A stretch of 64,000 nucleotides of DNA from Klebsiella sp. RHBSTW-00484 (GTDB lineage: Bacteria > Pseudomonadota > Gammaproteobacteria > Enterobacterales > Enterobacteriaceae). The DNA lies in assembly GCF_013705725.1 (NCBI RefSeq), contig NZ_CP055481.1, positions 4,774,001 through 4,838,000 on the forward strand. The letters run 5' to 3'. Below the pieces are notes generated by a model. The model searched no databases, had not been told where the DNA came from, and saw nothing but the letters and a program-made list of their open reading frames with translations. Below are positions 19,379 to 28,517 of this stretch, piece by piece (within the stretch, counting starts at the first letter, position 1; every line of letters starts with the position of its first letter). Position numbers and translations under genes: made by a program.

Positions 19379-20188
19379 ATGGAGAAGAAAATCGGCTTTA
19401 TCGGTTGCGGCAATATGGGCAAGGCCATCCTGGGCGGCCTGATCGCCAGCGGACAGGTTCAGCCGGGACAAATCTGGGTCTACACCCCGTCGCCGGACAA
19501 AGTCGCGGCCCTGCACGACCAGTACGGCATTAATGCGGCACAAAGCGCGCAGGAAGTCGCCCAGGTGGCGGATATCGTTTTCGGCGCCGTAAAGCCGGGA
19601 GTGATGATCAAAGTGCTCAGCGACGTGGCCTCCAGCCTGAATAAAGACTCGCTGGTCGTTTCCATTGCCGCGGGCGTAACGCTAGACCAGCTGGCACGCG
19701 CGTTGGGCCATGACCGCAAAATAGTTCGCGCCATGCCCAACACGCCGTCTCTGGTCAATGCAGGCATGACCTCGGTCACGCCAAACGCACTGGTCAGCCC
19801 CGAAGAAACAGCCGAAATCCTGACTATCTTCCGCTGTTTTGGCCAGGCAGAGCTAATCGCCGAGCAGATGATTCACCCGGTAGTTGGCGTCAGCGGCTCC
19901 GCCCCAGCCTATGTCTTTATGTTTATCGAAGCGATGGCCGATGCCGCGGTACTCGGTGGAATGCCGCGCGCTCAGGCTTACAAATTTGCGGCACAGGCGG
20001 TGATGGGTTCCGCCAAAATGGTGCTCGAAAGCGGGGAGCATCCGGGTACGCTGAAAGATATGGTTTGCTCGCCTGGCGGCACCACAATCGAAGCCGTCCG
20101 CGTGCTGGAAGAGAAAGGTTTTCGCTCCGCCGTTATCGAAGCGATGGTCAAATGCATGGAAAAATCAGAGAAGCTGAGCCGCTCCTGA
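19379..20188 (+). CDS. proC: Pyrroline-5-carboxylate reductase
   Basis: The start is ATG at 19379 (MEKKIGFIGCGNMGKAILGG); an upstream in-frame TTG is spurious. 269 residues as in E. coli. It has an N-terminal NAD(P)-binding GCGNMG (residues 9-14), AVKPG, the dimer-domain signature GVSGSAPAYVF, and SPGGTTIEAVRVLEE. It catalyses the last step of proline synthesis. In E. coli the next gene is dgcC/adrA; here psiF follows directly. Confidence 0.97.
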   Translation: MEKKIGFIGCGNMGKAILGGLIASGQVQPGQIWVYTPSPDKVAALHDQYGINAAQSAQEVAQVADIVFGAVKPGVMIKVLSDVASSLNKDSLVVSIAAGVTLDQLARALGHDRKIVRAMPNTPSLVNAGMTSVTPNALVSPEETAEILTIFRCFGQAELIAEQMIHPVVGVSGSAPAYVFMFIEAMADAAVLGGMPRAQAYKFAAQAVMGSAKMVLESGEHPGTLKDMVCSPGGTTIEAVRVLEEKGFRSAVIEAMVKCMEKSEKLSRS

Positions 20189-20204
20189 TTTAAATGCCGA
20201 ATAG

Positions 20205-20226
20205 CGGGTGAGGCTTTACTCACCCG
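20205..20226 (+). terminator. Hairpin after proC
   Basis: CGGGTGAG and CTCACCCG form an 8-bp stem, loop GCTTTA, 17 bp after the proC stop. A near copy of the same stem lies after psiF at 20405-20426. Confidence 0.6.
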
Positions 20227-20260
20227 TCAGGTTACCGACAAAGCGCCGACCTGCGGGAAA

Positions 20261-20360
20261 TGCCCGGCGGCGCTACGCTTGCGCGGGCCTACAAAACCAC
20301 ACCGCGGTTTGATACTGCAAATATTTGTAGGCCGGGTAAGGCGACAACCGCCACCCGGCA
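20261..20360. repeat. Pair of inverted REP units (BIME)
   Basis: TGCCCGGCGGCGCTACGC...GGGCCTACA (20261-20293) and TGTAGGCCGGGTAAGGCG...CCCGGCA (20326-20360) are REP/PU units in opposite orientation. They sit between proC and psiF, where E. coli carries dgcC. Confidence 0.85.
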
Positions 20361-20404
20361 GAAACGCGGGCACCAGGTTTAAAACAGCGTTGTCATCAGT
20401 GAAA

Positions 20405-20426
20405 CGGGTGAGGTTTCCCTCACCCG
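20405..20426 (-). terminator. Terminator after psiF
   Basis: On the minus strand CGGGTGAGG-GAAA-CCTCACCCG makes a 9-bp stem with a GNRA loop, followed by TTTC, 8 bp after the psiF stop. Confidence 0.7.
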
Positions 20427-20434
20427 CTTATTTC

Positions 20435-20755
20435 TTACACCTGTTTTTTCAGGCAGGCGCTCATAAATTTGCTGCGATCGTCCCCTTTCAGAGACTGCTG
20501 GGTCGCCTGAGCGTTGCACTCACGCATTTTTTGCTGCTGAGGCGTTAGCCCCTTGCCGTCCTGCGTGGTGGCATCTTTCTTCAGGCAGTTACTCATAAAC
20601 GTCTTACGCTCATCCCCTTTCAACGACTTCGATGACGCCTCTTTATTACAGACGCTCATCTTCTGCTGCTGTGGGGTCAACTCTTTTTCCGCGGCACTCA
20701 CCGCCGTCATAAATACCAAGCCAAAAAGTAGGGTCACAAGTAATGTTATTTTCAT
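20435..20755 (-). CDS. psiF: Phosphate starvation-inducible protein PsiF
   Basis: 106 residues as in E. coli. A signal peptide (MKITLLVTLLFGLVFMTAVSAAE) is followed by two tandem copies of a repeat of the type LTPQQQKMxxCNxxAxxxSLKGDxRxxFMSxCLKK, each with two Cys. It is periplasmic and of unknown function; it is induced with phoA in E. coli. It lies 91 bp downstream of phoA on the same strand. Confidence 0.95.
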   Translation of the reverse strand: MKITLLVTLLFGLVFMTAVSAAEKELTPQQQKMSVCNKEASSKSLKGDERKTFMSNCLKKDATTQDGKGLTPQQQKMRECNAQATQQSLKGDDRSKFMSACLKKQV

Positions 20756-20846
20756 CGCACCATCCTTCTATGAGTGGATCTCTGTAAGTCTGGTCGCTGA
20801 TGAAGAAAAAACCAGCCGGTAACGAAAATTCGCTACCGGCGGCGGG

Positions 20847-22277
20847 CTATTTCAGATTTAGCGCGGCTTTCATGGTGTAGAACAGATCGGTCTGATCGGT
20901 TAAACCGACCACGTTAGCGGCGTGCGGGCCATAGGCGGCGATACGCAGCTGGGTGCCAGTATGCTCCATCGATTCTTCTTCGGAGTTACCATAGCTCATC
21001 ACCATCACCGCACCATCTTTGGTGTTCAGCGCCTGCGTCAGACCCGGAGCTTTGGTGTCTGCCGGAATAATCTGGCTGGAGTGTGCGTGGTCGGCGGTAA
21101 CGATGACCAGGGTATTGCCATCTTTTTTGGCGAATTCCAGCGCCTTCTGCACCGCTTCGTCCAGATCGACGGTTTCACCAATCTGACCGCACGGATTCGC
21201 CGCGTGGTCCTGTTTATCAATAGACGCGCCTTCCACCTGCAGGAAGAAGCCTTTTTCATTGCTGCTCAGCAGGTCGATAGCTTTTTCCGTCATCTGGGCC
21301 AGCGTCGGCACCGAGGCATCACGTTTCGGGTTCGGAGTACAGGTCACCGCGGCTTTGTCGATATTGCCATGATAAGAGGCTTTCGGCCCCTCCCAGCGTA
21401 CCGGCATATTGCCCTGAGAGAAGAGCCCCAACAGCGGCTTGTCCTGGCTCGCCTGGTTGATAGCGCTCAAAGAGCTGGCATCGGTTACAATCTGGTAGCC
21501 ACGAGCGATTGCCTGATCGTGCAGCGTTTTACCCTGCCACTCGCCGGCAGTCGCGCTCTCAGCGAAGGTTTTCGCCCCGCCTCCCAGCGTCACGTCGGCG
21601 CGGGCATTCAGCAGTTGTTCGGTAATAGAACCTTTACCGCCCTTTTCCAGCGCGTTGCTGGCGCATTTTTCGCTGGTCACGCTTGGGCCATAGCATTTAC
21701 GCGAAGTGACGTGGGCCACCAGCGCTGCCGGGGTCGCATCCTGTAGCTCCGCCGTTGAGACGTTACCGGTCGCTAAACCTGCCGCTTTTGCCAGCTCAAG
21801 GATGGTCTGATGATCTTTTTCATGGATATCTACACCCAGCGCGCCGTTGTAGCTTTTGACACCGGTGGTCCAGGCCGTTGCGGAAGCGGCGGAGTCGGTA
21901 ACATAATCCGGCTTGCCGGTTTTCTTATCCAGAGAATAATGAGTGTACTGGCCGGTCAGCGGCAGCGCGTCAATACCTTTAAAGAAACCGCCCGCCCCTT
22001 CAGCATAATTTCGCGCGGCGGTAATTTCAGAATCACCCATCCCGTCGCCAATCAGCAAAATAATGTTTTTGGCCGGCTTGTTGATTAACGAAGCACGCAG
22101 CGCCTCGGTCTGATCGCCGCTTAAACGACGCGCTCCGCCCGGCGTGGTGATATCGCCCTGAGCGGCACGATTTTCCAGAACCGGTGCGGGTGTCGTTTCA
22201 GCATGAATAATCGGGGAGCCCAGCAGAGGTATCAGGGCAATAAACAGGGCGCTTAATTTCACTTTTATCGTCTCCAT
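20847..22277 (-). CDS. phoA: Alkaline phosphatase
   Basis: 476 residues with a signal peptide (cut near IIHA-E). Metal and catalytic motifs are those of bacterial alkaline phosphatase: [10 protein letters not shown] (first Asp), the phosphoserine S129 in [27 protein letters not shown] and [11 protein letters not shown]. It hydrolyses phosphomonoesters in the periplasm to release phosphate. A Pho box lies upstream (22328-22345), so PhoB of this window should control it. Confidence 0.97.
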   Translation of the reverse strand: METIKVKLSALFIALIPLLGSPIIHAETTPAPVLENRAAQGDITTPGGARRLSGDQTEALRASLINKPAKNIILLIGDGMGDSEITAARNYAEGAGGFFKGIDALPLTGQYTHYSLDKKTGKPDYVTDSAASATAWTTGVKSYNGALGVDIHEKDHQTILELAKAAGLATGNVSTAELQDATPAALVAHVTSRKCYGPSVTSEKCASNALEKGGKGSITEQLLNARADVTLGGGAKTFAESATAGEWQGKTLHDQAIARGYQIVTDASSLSAINQASQDKPLLGLFSQGNMPVRWEGPKASYHGNIDKAAVTCTPNPKRDASVPTLAQMTEKAIDLLSSNEKGFFLQVEGASIDKQDHAANPCGQIGETVDLDEAVQKALEFAKKDGNTLVIVTADHAHSSQIIPADTKAPGLTQALNTKDGAVMVMSYGNSEEESMEHTGTQLRIAAYGPHAANVVGLTDQTDLFYTMKAALNLK

Positions 22278-22327
22278 GTAAAAAATACTTTAAAAAAACA
22301 AAACGAGGGAGACTGTATAAAAGCGAT

Positions 22328-22345
22328 GTGACAGTAAAATGACAG
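22328..22345 (-). promoter_or_regulatory. Pho box upstream of phoA
   Basis: On the minus strand CTGTCATTTTACTGTCAC matches the two CTGTCA(T/C) direct repeats of the Pho box, 51-68 bp before the phoA start. Confidence 0.88.
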
Positions 22346-22367
22346 CATCCATATCTTGTCACAGAGA

Positions 22368-22628
22368 CTAACTACGAGGATGCTGTAACAGCTTCTTTAT
22401 ATATTGCTGCAATAGCTGGGTGTCACGATCATCGACCAGCGGACCAGGGCTTGCCTGCTCGATGGCCTGCTCAATATCGTTGATTAATGCCTGCTGGGCA
22501 TCCTGCGCCATATGGCGCAACAGCGCGGTGACGACCACTTCCAGCGCCTCAACCTGGGCCGTTAATTCCTTTGCTTCCTCTTCCTTCTGTGCCAGTTTCA
22601 CCAGTAGCTCAGCAATGAGATTCTTCAC
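22368..22628 (-). CDS. iraP: Anti-adaptor IraP (RpoS stabiliser)
   Basis: 86 residues from a GTG start ([21 protein letters not shown] follows), the same length as E. coli IraP, with the leading coiled coil (about 10-35) and C-terminal [14 protein letters not shown]. IraP binds RssB and blocks RpoS delivery to ClpXP under phosphate starvation. It is next to phoA as in E. coli; AAGGAT lies 8-10 bases before the GTG. Confidence 0.92.
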   Translation of the reverse strand: MKNLIAELLVKLAQKEEEAKELTAQVEALEVVVTALLRHMAQDAQQALINDIEQAIEQASPGPLVDDRDTQLLQQYIKKLLQHPRS

Positions 22629-22856
22629 AATGCGTTATCCTTAATGTGAGGTCCGTAGGCTGCTATTTATGTCATACATTAGCCATCGGACACCAGTATT
22701 ATTTTAAAAATAACATCTCTTTCCATCCCATATTAAGCGAAACGTTTTTCTCATTGCTTATTCAGACTATGGAATATACTCAATAGCAATTAATAAGCCT
22801 CATAACCAAATTCATCAACATAAGAATAAAATGGAATATTGCTATTCCATCGATAA

Positions 22857-23849
22857 CTATAACGTATCACCATAATATATCTGGTAGGCCAGATTAACGC
22901 TGTCCGGTGCGTCTTTACCTGCCAATCGGGCAATCAGTATTTCACTTGCTGTTTTACCGATGTCATAACGTGGGGTAATGACGCTGGCTATTTTCTGTAA
23001 ACGTGCGCGACCAATTTCCAACCCATGAAAACCGGCTATGGCTATCTCTTTTGGTACCGCTTTGCCCTGTGACTGACATTCCAGCAATACCCCCACCGCC
23101 AGATCGTCATTGGTACAAAAAATGGCGTCGATATCCGGGCGCGACTGCTGCGTTTGCAGGAACATCTGCCGGCCAAGGGCGACCGAGGAGATGGTGCGCG
23201 GAGCCATGTGATACGCCTTCAGACCATGAACCTCCAGCGCCAGCTCGGTGCCGCGAAAACGACTGAGATCGCGAGGGTCGTCCATCGAACCAAAAAAGGC
23301 AATTGACCGTTTGCCGCTTTCGAGAAAGGCGTTAGTCATATCCCACGCCGCCTTTTCGTTATCGAACCCCACCTGAATATCAAGCTGCTGGCCGCCGAAA
23401 TCCATCAGTTCCGCAACCGGAATACCGCTGGCGCGTACATATTGAATCATGCGATCGCTATGCTGCTTGCCGGTCAGGATCAGGCCATCAATATTATAGG
23501 AGAGCAAATTGAGCACTTCGCGCTCTTCGCGCTGCGGGTCATATTCGTAGTTGGCGATCAGGGTCTGGTACTGATGCGCGGAGGTTACCGATTCAATACC
23601 GGCCAACACATCGGCGAAAATCTGATTGCGAAAAGAGGGGATCAGCACGCCTATCGTTTTACTGCGCGCGTTAAGCAGAATTTCCGGCGCCCGATTAGGG
23701 ATATAGTTATTCTCTTCCATGACCTTTGAAATCAGCTCACGGCTGCGCTGAGAAACCTGGCCGGGGTCGCGTAAATAACGGCTCACCGTCATCTTATTCA
23801 GCCCTGCCAGGTTGGCGATATCCTGCAATGTCATCCGGTTGTTTTTCAT
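22857..23849 (-). CDS. LacI/GntR-family repressor of a sugar-acid cluster
   Basis: 330 residues: an N-terminal HTH with the LacI signature (MTLQDIANLAGLNKMTVSRYL, residues 6-26), a hinge (PNRAPEILLNARSKTIGVL), then a periplasmic-binding-protein-like sensor domain. It is closest by eye to GntR/IdnR repressors of gluconate and idonate genes. It is the third gene after the dehydrogenase and MFS genes on the same strand, 66 bp after the MFS gene. Its probable operator is the palindrome at 26205-26240. The true inducer is unknown. Confidence 0.85.
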   Translation of the reverse strand: MKNNRMTLQDIANLAGLNKMTVSRYLRDPGQVSQRSRELISKVMEENNYIPNRAPEILLNARSKTIGVLIPSFRNQIFADVLAGIESVTSAHQYQTLIANYEYDPQREEREVLNLLSYNIDGLILTGKQHSDRMIQYVRASGIPVAELMDFGGQQLDIQVGFDNEKAAWDMTNAFLESGKRSIAFFGSMDDPRDLSRFRGTELALEVHGLKAYHMAPRTISSVALGRQMFLQTQQSRPDIDAIFCTNDDLAVGVLLECQSQGKAVPKEIAIAGFHGLEIGRARLQKIASVITPRYDIGKTASEILIARLAGKDAPDSVNLAYQIYYGDTL

Positions 23850-23915
23850 CGGGTTCTCTGCGATAAACGACTTATGTACTCGCAGAGAACCTTACCACAG
23901 CAGCTACGGTTTATG

Positions 23916-25205
23916 TTAACCCGCGACCTTTTTTGCCGTGACCGATGACGAGGAAGGTTCGTTATTGGCATGCACGTTGTACATCAGCACCACCGAAGCC
24001 AACAGCGCGATCGCCATAAAGGTGTAAGAAACGCCAGGCCCGCCCATAATCCCATTCAAATAACCTACCAGCCACGCGCCGAGGAAAGCACCGAGAGCAC
24101 CGAAGCTGTTAATCAAGCCCATCGACACGCCGGAGACGTTACGCGGCAGCAGTTCCGGGATCAGCGCGAAGAAAGGACCGTAAGGCGCATACATACAGGC
24201 AGCAGCGATCACCAGCAGCGCATAGGAGAACCAGAACGCCTGATCACCCACCATCCAGGAACCAAAGAAGGCGATAGCGGCAATCAGCAGCAACGGCCAA
24301 ATAAACAGCTTACGATTCTGGAACTTATCTGACAGCCAGGAGACCGTCAGCATCAGACAGATCGCCGCCAGATATGGCACCGCCGCCAGCCAACCTACCG
24401 CCACAATATCCATCTGCGCGGCGTTTTTCAGAATCGACGGCATCCACATCATGAAACCGTATACGCCAATACTCCACAACGCATGCACGGCGCACAGCAT
24501 AATCACGTTGCGCGAGCGCAGCGCTTCGCCATAGTTACGTACCGGCTTGATATTGCTCTGTTCGCTATCCATCGCCTTCTGCAGGGTCTCTTTTTCCTGC
24601 TCATTCAGCCAGGAAACCTCAGAAGGTTTATCACGGACCAGGATCCACCAGCATACTGCCCACAACACCGCCGGAATACCTTCGATGATGAACATTTCAC
24701 GCCAGCCCCAGGACTGAATCAGGTAGCCGGATACGATAGACATCCACAGCACGGTCACCGGGTTTCCGAGGATCAAGAAGGTATTGGCGCGCGAACGCTC
24801 GGTTTTGGTAAACCAGTTGCTGATGTAAATCAGCATCGCGGGCATCACCGCCGCCTCAACCACGCCAAGAGTAAAGCGAATCGCCATCAGCATCGGAATA
24901 TTACTGACGAACCCGGTCGCCGCCGCGCAGAAGCCCCATAAAATAAGGCTAAAGAAAATCATTTTGCGCACGCTGCGTTTTACCGCATATATCGCACCGG
25001 GCACCTGGAAAAAGAAATAGCCGAGAAAAAAGAGTGCGCCAATCAGCGACGCGGTGCCTTTAGTAATGCCTAAATCACTTTCAATTCCCGCCGCAGCGGC
25101 AAAGCCATAATTCGCGCGGTCAAGGTAGGCCAGACTATAGGTAATAAAAATAATCGGCATTAAATACCACCAGCGACGCGCTGGTAATTTCGCGAGCATT
25201 TGCAT
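23916..25205 (-). CDS. MFS transporter, anion:cation symporter (ACS) family
   Basis: The start is ATG at 25205 (MQMLAKLPARRWWYLMPIIF), with GAGGATT 6 bases upstream; the longer frame begins at a TTG. About 429 residues and 12 predicted membrane helices. The N-terminal YSLAYLDRANYGFA and GYFFFQVPGA motifs are those of ACS carriers for sugar acids and related organic anions (ExuT, GudP, DgoT). Placed with an IdnO-like dehydrogenase, it probably imports a hexonate. An ERIC separates it from the dehydrogenase gene. Confidence 0.85.
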   Translation of the reverse strand: MQMLAKLPARRWWYLMPIIFITYSLAYLDRANYGFAAAAGIESDLGITKGTASLIGALFFLGYFFFQVPGAIYAVKRSVRKMIFFSLILWGFCAAATGFVSNIPMLMAIRFTLGVVEAAVMPAMLIYISNWFTKTERSRANTFLILGNPVTVLWMSIVSGYLIQSWGWREMFIIEGIPAVLWAVCWWILVRDKPSEVSWLNEQEKETLQKAMDSEQSNIKPVRNYGEALRSRNVIMLCAVHALWSIGVYGFMMWMPSILKNAAQMDIVAVGWLAAVPYLAAICLMLTVSWLSDKFQNRKLFIWPLLLIAAIAFFGSWMVGDQAFWFSYALLVIAAACMYAPYGPFFALIPELLPRNVSGVSMGLINSFGALGAFLGAWLVGYLNGIMGGPGVSYTFMAIALLASVVLMYNVHANNEPSSSSVTAKKVAG

Positions 25206-25295
25206 AAGCAATCCTCAGATAATGAATATCATCCACGAGTTTAATTATCTTTTCAGGCTCACGCTGTAAGTCTGCGCCTGAAAGTAACAAAACCT

Positions 25296-25424
25296 TATAT
25301 ACCCTAAATAATTCGAGTTGCAGGAAGGCGGCGACGCAGGGAGTCCCCAGGAGCTTACTCCAGTAAGTGACTGGGGTGAGCGAGGAAAGCCAACGCACTT
25401 GCAACTTGAAGTATGACGGGTATT
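25296..25424 (-). repeat. Full-length ERIC element
   Basis: About 129 bp: TATACCCTAAATAATTCGAG, GTCCCCAGGAGCTTACTCC, GTAAGTGACTGGGGTGAGCG and GAAGTATGACGGGTAT in order. It is inside the dehydrogenase-MFS operon, and the dehydrogenase stop codon directly abuts its outer end. Confidence 0.93.
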
Positions 25425-26188
25425 TAAACGGCAGCAAGCATCCCGCCGTCCACAAACAACAAATGACCGTTAACGAAGTTTGCCGCAGGCGAAGCCAGAT
25501 ACACCGCCGCGCCAATCAACTCTTCCGGTTTTCCCCAGCGTGCTGCCGGGGTGCGCTGATATAGCCAGGCGGAAAACGCCTCGTCGTTCACCAGCGCGGT
25601 CGTCATTTCGGTGGCAAAATAGCCCGGCGCAATCCCGTTGACCTGGATATTATATTCCGCCAGCTCCACGCACATTCCGCGAGTCAGCATTTTAACTGCC
25701 CCTTTCGATGCGGCATACGGAGTAATGGTTTTGCGACCTAATTCACTTTGCATTGAACAAATATTAATTATTTTTCCCGCACGGCGCGTCATCATATATT
25801 TCGCCACCTGCTGCGAGACAAGGAAAACGCCTTTCTGGTTAACTTCAATAACCCGATCCCACTCCTCTTCGGGGAATTCAGTGAAAGGGTAGCGGCGCTG
25901 GATCCCGGCGTTATTAATTAAAATATCAATTGCACCGAATTCCTCTTCGATACGGGCGATGGCCTGCTCGACCTCCGCCGCCTGAGTCACGTCAAACGCA
26001 TAACCTACTGCGCGGTGGCCCTGAGCCACCAACGCCTGCGCCGCCTGGTCTGCCCGCTCCTGAGTACGGTCGTTAATGATTATCTCTGCGCCATACTCTG
26101 CAAGGCCACCGGCCAGCAGATTGCCAATCCCCTGAGCAGAACCGGTGATGAGCGCACGTTTCCCTGATAAATCGAATAAATTTCTCAT
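25424..26188 (-). CDS. SDR oxidoreductase, gluconate 5-dehydrogenase / IdnO-like
   Basis: 254 residues with the classical short-chain dehydrogenase motifs: cofactor TGSAQGIG (about 16-23), NNAGIQ, catalytic Ser and YxxxK (YAASKGAVKM), and the C-terminal GHLLFVDGGML. Length and sequence style match IdnO (5-keto-D-gluconate reductase). It is the first gene of an operon with an ACS carrier and a LacI regulator, 17 bp downstream of a palindromic operator. The exact substrate is inferred. Confidence 0.82.
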   Translation of the reverse strand: MRNLFDLSGKRALITGSAQGIGNLLAGGLAEYGAEIIINDRTQERADQAAQALVAQGHRAVGYAFDVTQAAEVEQAIARIEEEFGAIDILINNAGIQRRYPFTEFPEEEWDRVIEVNQKGVFLVSQQVAKYMMTRRAGKIINICSMQSELGRKTITPYAASKGAVKMLTRGMCVELAEYNIQVNGIAPGYFATEMTTALVNDEAFSAWLYQRTPAARWGKPEELIGAAVYLASPAANFVNGHLLFVDGGMLAAV

Positions 26189-26204
26189 AAAACCTCTTTT
26201 TCAA

Positions 26205-26240
26205 TAACTGTTACGCGTAACTGTATACGCGTAACAGTTA
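26205..26240. promoter_or_regulatory. Palindromic operator upstream of the IdnO-like gene
   Basis: TAACTGTTACGCGTA (26205-26219) and TACGCGTAACAGTTA (26226-26240) are exact reverse complements with a 6-base spacer. Each arm holds the TGTTAC/GTAACA core typical of GntR/IdnR operators in E. coli. It lies 17 bp before the dehydrogenase ATG, where a bound repressor would block transcription. Confidence 0.8.
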
Positions 26241-26315
26241 CAAATAGAAGGGGGTAAGAGGTGAAAATGATCGTTTTGTGATCGGTGATGCATTTACAGA
26301 TGAGGAAGATCAAAA

Positions 26316-26347
26316 ACCGGCATTGACGTAGTGACGTCAATACCGGT
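26316..26347 (-). terminator. Terminator after the MdtG-like gene
   Basis: On the minus strand ACCGG-x-ATTGACGT pairs across a 3-base loop with the complementary arm (one mismatch pair), followed by TTTTT, about 20 bp after the stop at 26366. Confidence 0.8.
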
Positions 26348-26365
26348 CGAAGAGAAAGAAAGGGG

Positions 26366-27565
26366 TCAGGCGGCGGTACGGCGACTACGACGCAGCATGA
26401 TAGCCAGCTGCCAGATATTGATCAGCACAATAATCGCCGTAGCGATAAATACCCAACGGAAACCCGCCATCGCCGATACCGATGCGCCAATCAGCGGGCC
26501 GACAACGTTACCGAGATACATAAACGACTGGTTATAACCAAAAATACGCCCAGTGACGCTATCGCTACAGTACTTCAGCAACAGAGTTTGTACCGCAGGC
26601 AACATCGCCCCATCGGCAAAACCGAGCAGAAAACGCAGAACCCCGAGCTGGAATGGCGTCGTGACGAACGACATGGCAAAGAACATCACCACCGCGCAGC
26701 ACAGCGTCGCCAGCAGGATCCGCGAGGTGCCAATCCGGTCGCCAAGTTTGCCCAACTTCGGGGCGGAAATCAGCGCGGAGACGCCCGGTACGGCGGCGAT
26801 CATCCCAGCCAGGAAGGCGATATTATTGCTGTCTGGTGCCATCGACTTGATAAACAAGGCAAGAATCGGGCCGATTGAGCCATTGCACAGCTGAATCACC
26901 AGGGTAGTGAAGAACAGGCTAATCACCAGCCCCGGATAGGGCAGCGAGGCAAACACCGCCTTACCGCTGAGCCTTTGTGCTTTACTAGCCTGTGGGCGAG
27001 CGCCCTCTTTAATCAGGAACAACGTGACCAGGAAGCTCACCGTCAGCAGCGCAGCGGTGATAATAAACACCGCCCGCAGGCCTACGTGGTCAGCAAGAAA
27101 CCCACCGAGCAGCGGCCCACCGATAACCCCGCTGATTTGCGCCGTCGAAAGCGTACTCAGCGCCCAACCGCTGCGCTCGCGCGGGACCTGAGAAGCGACC
27201 AGCGCCATAGCGTTGGGAATATAACCAGAAGTCAGCCCCATCACCGCGCGCAGGATAAACAGCTGCCAGACGTTAGTGGCAAACGCCTGTAATAAAATAG
27301 CGATAGCCATACCGAGCGAGGCGCGCAGCAGCATCAGCTTGCGCCCTTTGCGGTCTGCCAGACTCCCCCACATCGGCGAAACAATCGCCGACACCAGGAA
27401 AGTGACGCTGAAGGTCAAACCAGACCACATGGATAAGGCTTCGTGCGAGGTGACGCCAAGCTGGGACACGTACAGCGGTAAAAAGGGGAGAATTTGGCTG
27501 ATAGCCAGTCCGGTAAAAAAACAGCCAAACCAGACGGAGATAAGATTAACCTTCCAGGATTCCAT
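26366..27565 (-). CDS. MdtG-like MFS drug efflux pump
   Basis: 399 residues and 12 membrane helices of the DHA1 drug:H+ antiporter type. The motif [17 protein letters not shown] between helices 2 and 3 and the helix-5 segment [16 protein letters not shown] match. It aligns along its whole length with E. coli MdtG (YceE), but with enough difference that it may be a paralogue rather than MdtG itself. Its role as an efflux pump is inferred from the family. It is a single-gene unit with its own terminator. Confidence 0.75.
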   Translation of the reverse strand: MESWKVNLISVWFGCFFTGLAISQILPFLPLYVSQLGVTSHEALSMWSGLTFSVTFLVSAIVSPMWGSLADRKGRKLMLLRASLGMAIAILLQAFATNVWQLFILRAVMGLTSGYIPNAMALVASQVPRERSGWALSTLSTAQISGVIGGPLLGGFLADHVGLRAVFIITAALLTVSFLVTLFLIKEGARPQASKAQRLSGKAVFASLPYPGLVISLFFTTLVIQLCNGSIGPILALFIKSMAPDSNNIAFLAGMIAAVPGVSALISAPKLGKLGDRIGTSRILLATLCCAVVMFFAMSFVTTPFQLGVLRFLLGFADGAMLPAVQTLLLKYCSDSVTGRIFGYNQSFMYLGNVVGPLIGASVSAMAGFRWVFIATAIIVLINIWQLAIMLRRSRRTAA

Positions 27566-27734
27566 AACTACGCGTATTCATTAATTTTTTGGAAATTATT
27601 AACTAGCTTAGCAATTTCCCTCCTGCGAGGTAGTACCAGAGGTGCGCTGGCGCAGAGTTTGGTGTTTTATGGCATCTGATTACGCTCAGGCAAACAATTT
27701 CATGGTGAAAAACCTTGTATGTAGCGCGATATGC

Positions 27735-28418
27735 TCAGAAACAGAAACGCTGGCCGCGCATCCCGAGGTGAAAATGATTAGCATGGGCCGCGTTATAGTC
27801 CGGCCCTAACGCGTTACCAAAATAACTGCATCCGTTGGTCAGCAGCGCTTGCAGCCAGGGGTGATACTGCGCATCGGGCCATCCCTTCAGCACGCTTATC
27901 CGTCGCCCATCGGTCAAGCGAAAACCGCTAATATCCAGCGCCTCCGCGGTGGCATGTTCGCTGCGCCGCGCGTTCTGGCGATGATAAATATTGCGACAGG
28001 CAAAGCTGCCAAAATGCTCGACCTGGCGCAGTTCGCTCGCCAGTAGCTGACGAGTCAGCGGTTTTGCCTGCTGCTCCATATATAGCGCGCTGCTCAGCGC
28101 CAGCGGACAGCTTGCAAGGAAGCTGCTGCTCAGCTTTATCGCACCAAAATCGCGTACCCGCACCACGTTTTGTAAAGGACACTCTCCCCCGCTATCGGCG
28201 ACCGGCTGGCTGGTTATGATCTGCCTACGATTGGCCTCCTCTAGCAGGCCAGAGCACTGCTCGGGCGTCAATCGACGCAGCTTGTAGTGACTGATTAACC
28301 CGGGCGGATCTTCCAGGCGCAACGGCACCAGCGGATTATACTGCGGTGGAAGATAACGATATCCGTAATACCCGGCTGACAGCAGCGCTAACAGAGCGAT
28401 AAGACCTTTTCCTTTCAC
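27735..28418 (-). CDS. Extensin-like C-terminal domain protein (putative peptidoglycan-type peptidase)
   Basis: The start is GTG at 28418 (KGKGLIALLALLSAGYYGYRYLPP follows), with GGGAGG just upstream; the longer frame begins at TTG. The 227-residue product has an N-terminal membrane anchor and the extensin-like domain: CSGLLEEAN, ECPLQNVVRV, HFGSFACRNIY, the zinc-site-like SEHATAEALDISGF and the final AHANHFHLGM. The His/Asp arrangement is like VanY/LAS D,D-peptidases. Position beside divergent ddlA fits a cell-wall role; this is inference. Confidence 0.75.
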   Translation of the reverse strand: MKGKGLIALLALLSAGYYGYRYLPPQYNPLVPLRLEDPPGLISHYKLRRLTPEQCSGLLEEANRRQIITSQPVADSGGECPLQNVVRVRDFGAIKLSSSFLASCPLALSSALYMEQQAKPLTRQLLASELRQVEHFGSFACRNIYHRQNARRSEHATAEALDISGFRLTDGRRISVLKGWPDAQYHPWLQALLTNGCSYFGNALGPDYNAAHANHFHLGMRGQRFCF

Positions 28419-28517
28419 GCCACCTCCCAATGCTTTACAAGGTGAATATTATGGCAGCCAGGCGGCTCTTTCACATGCTATGTTATGCGCTTTGATGTAA
28501 TCAGGATGGAAGTTGAA

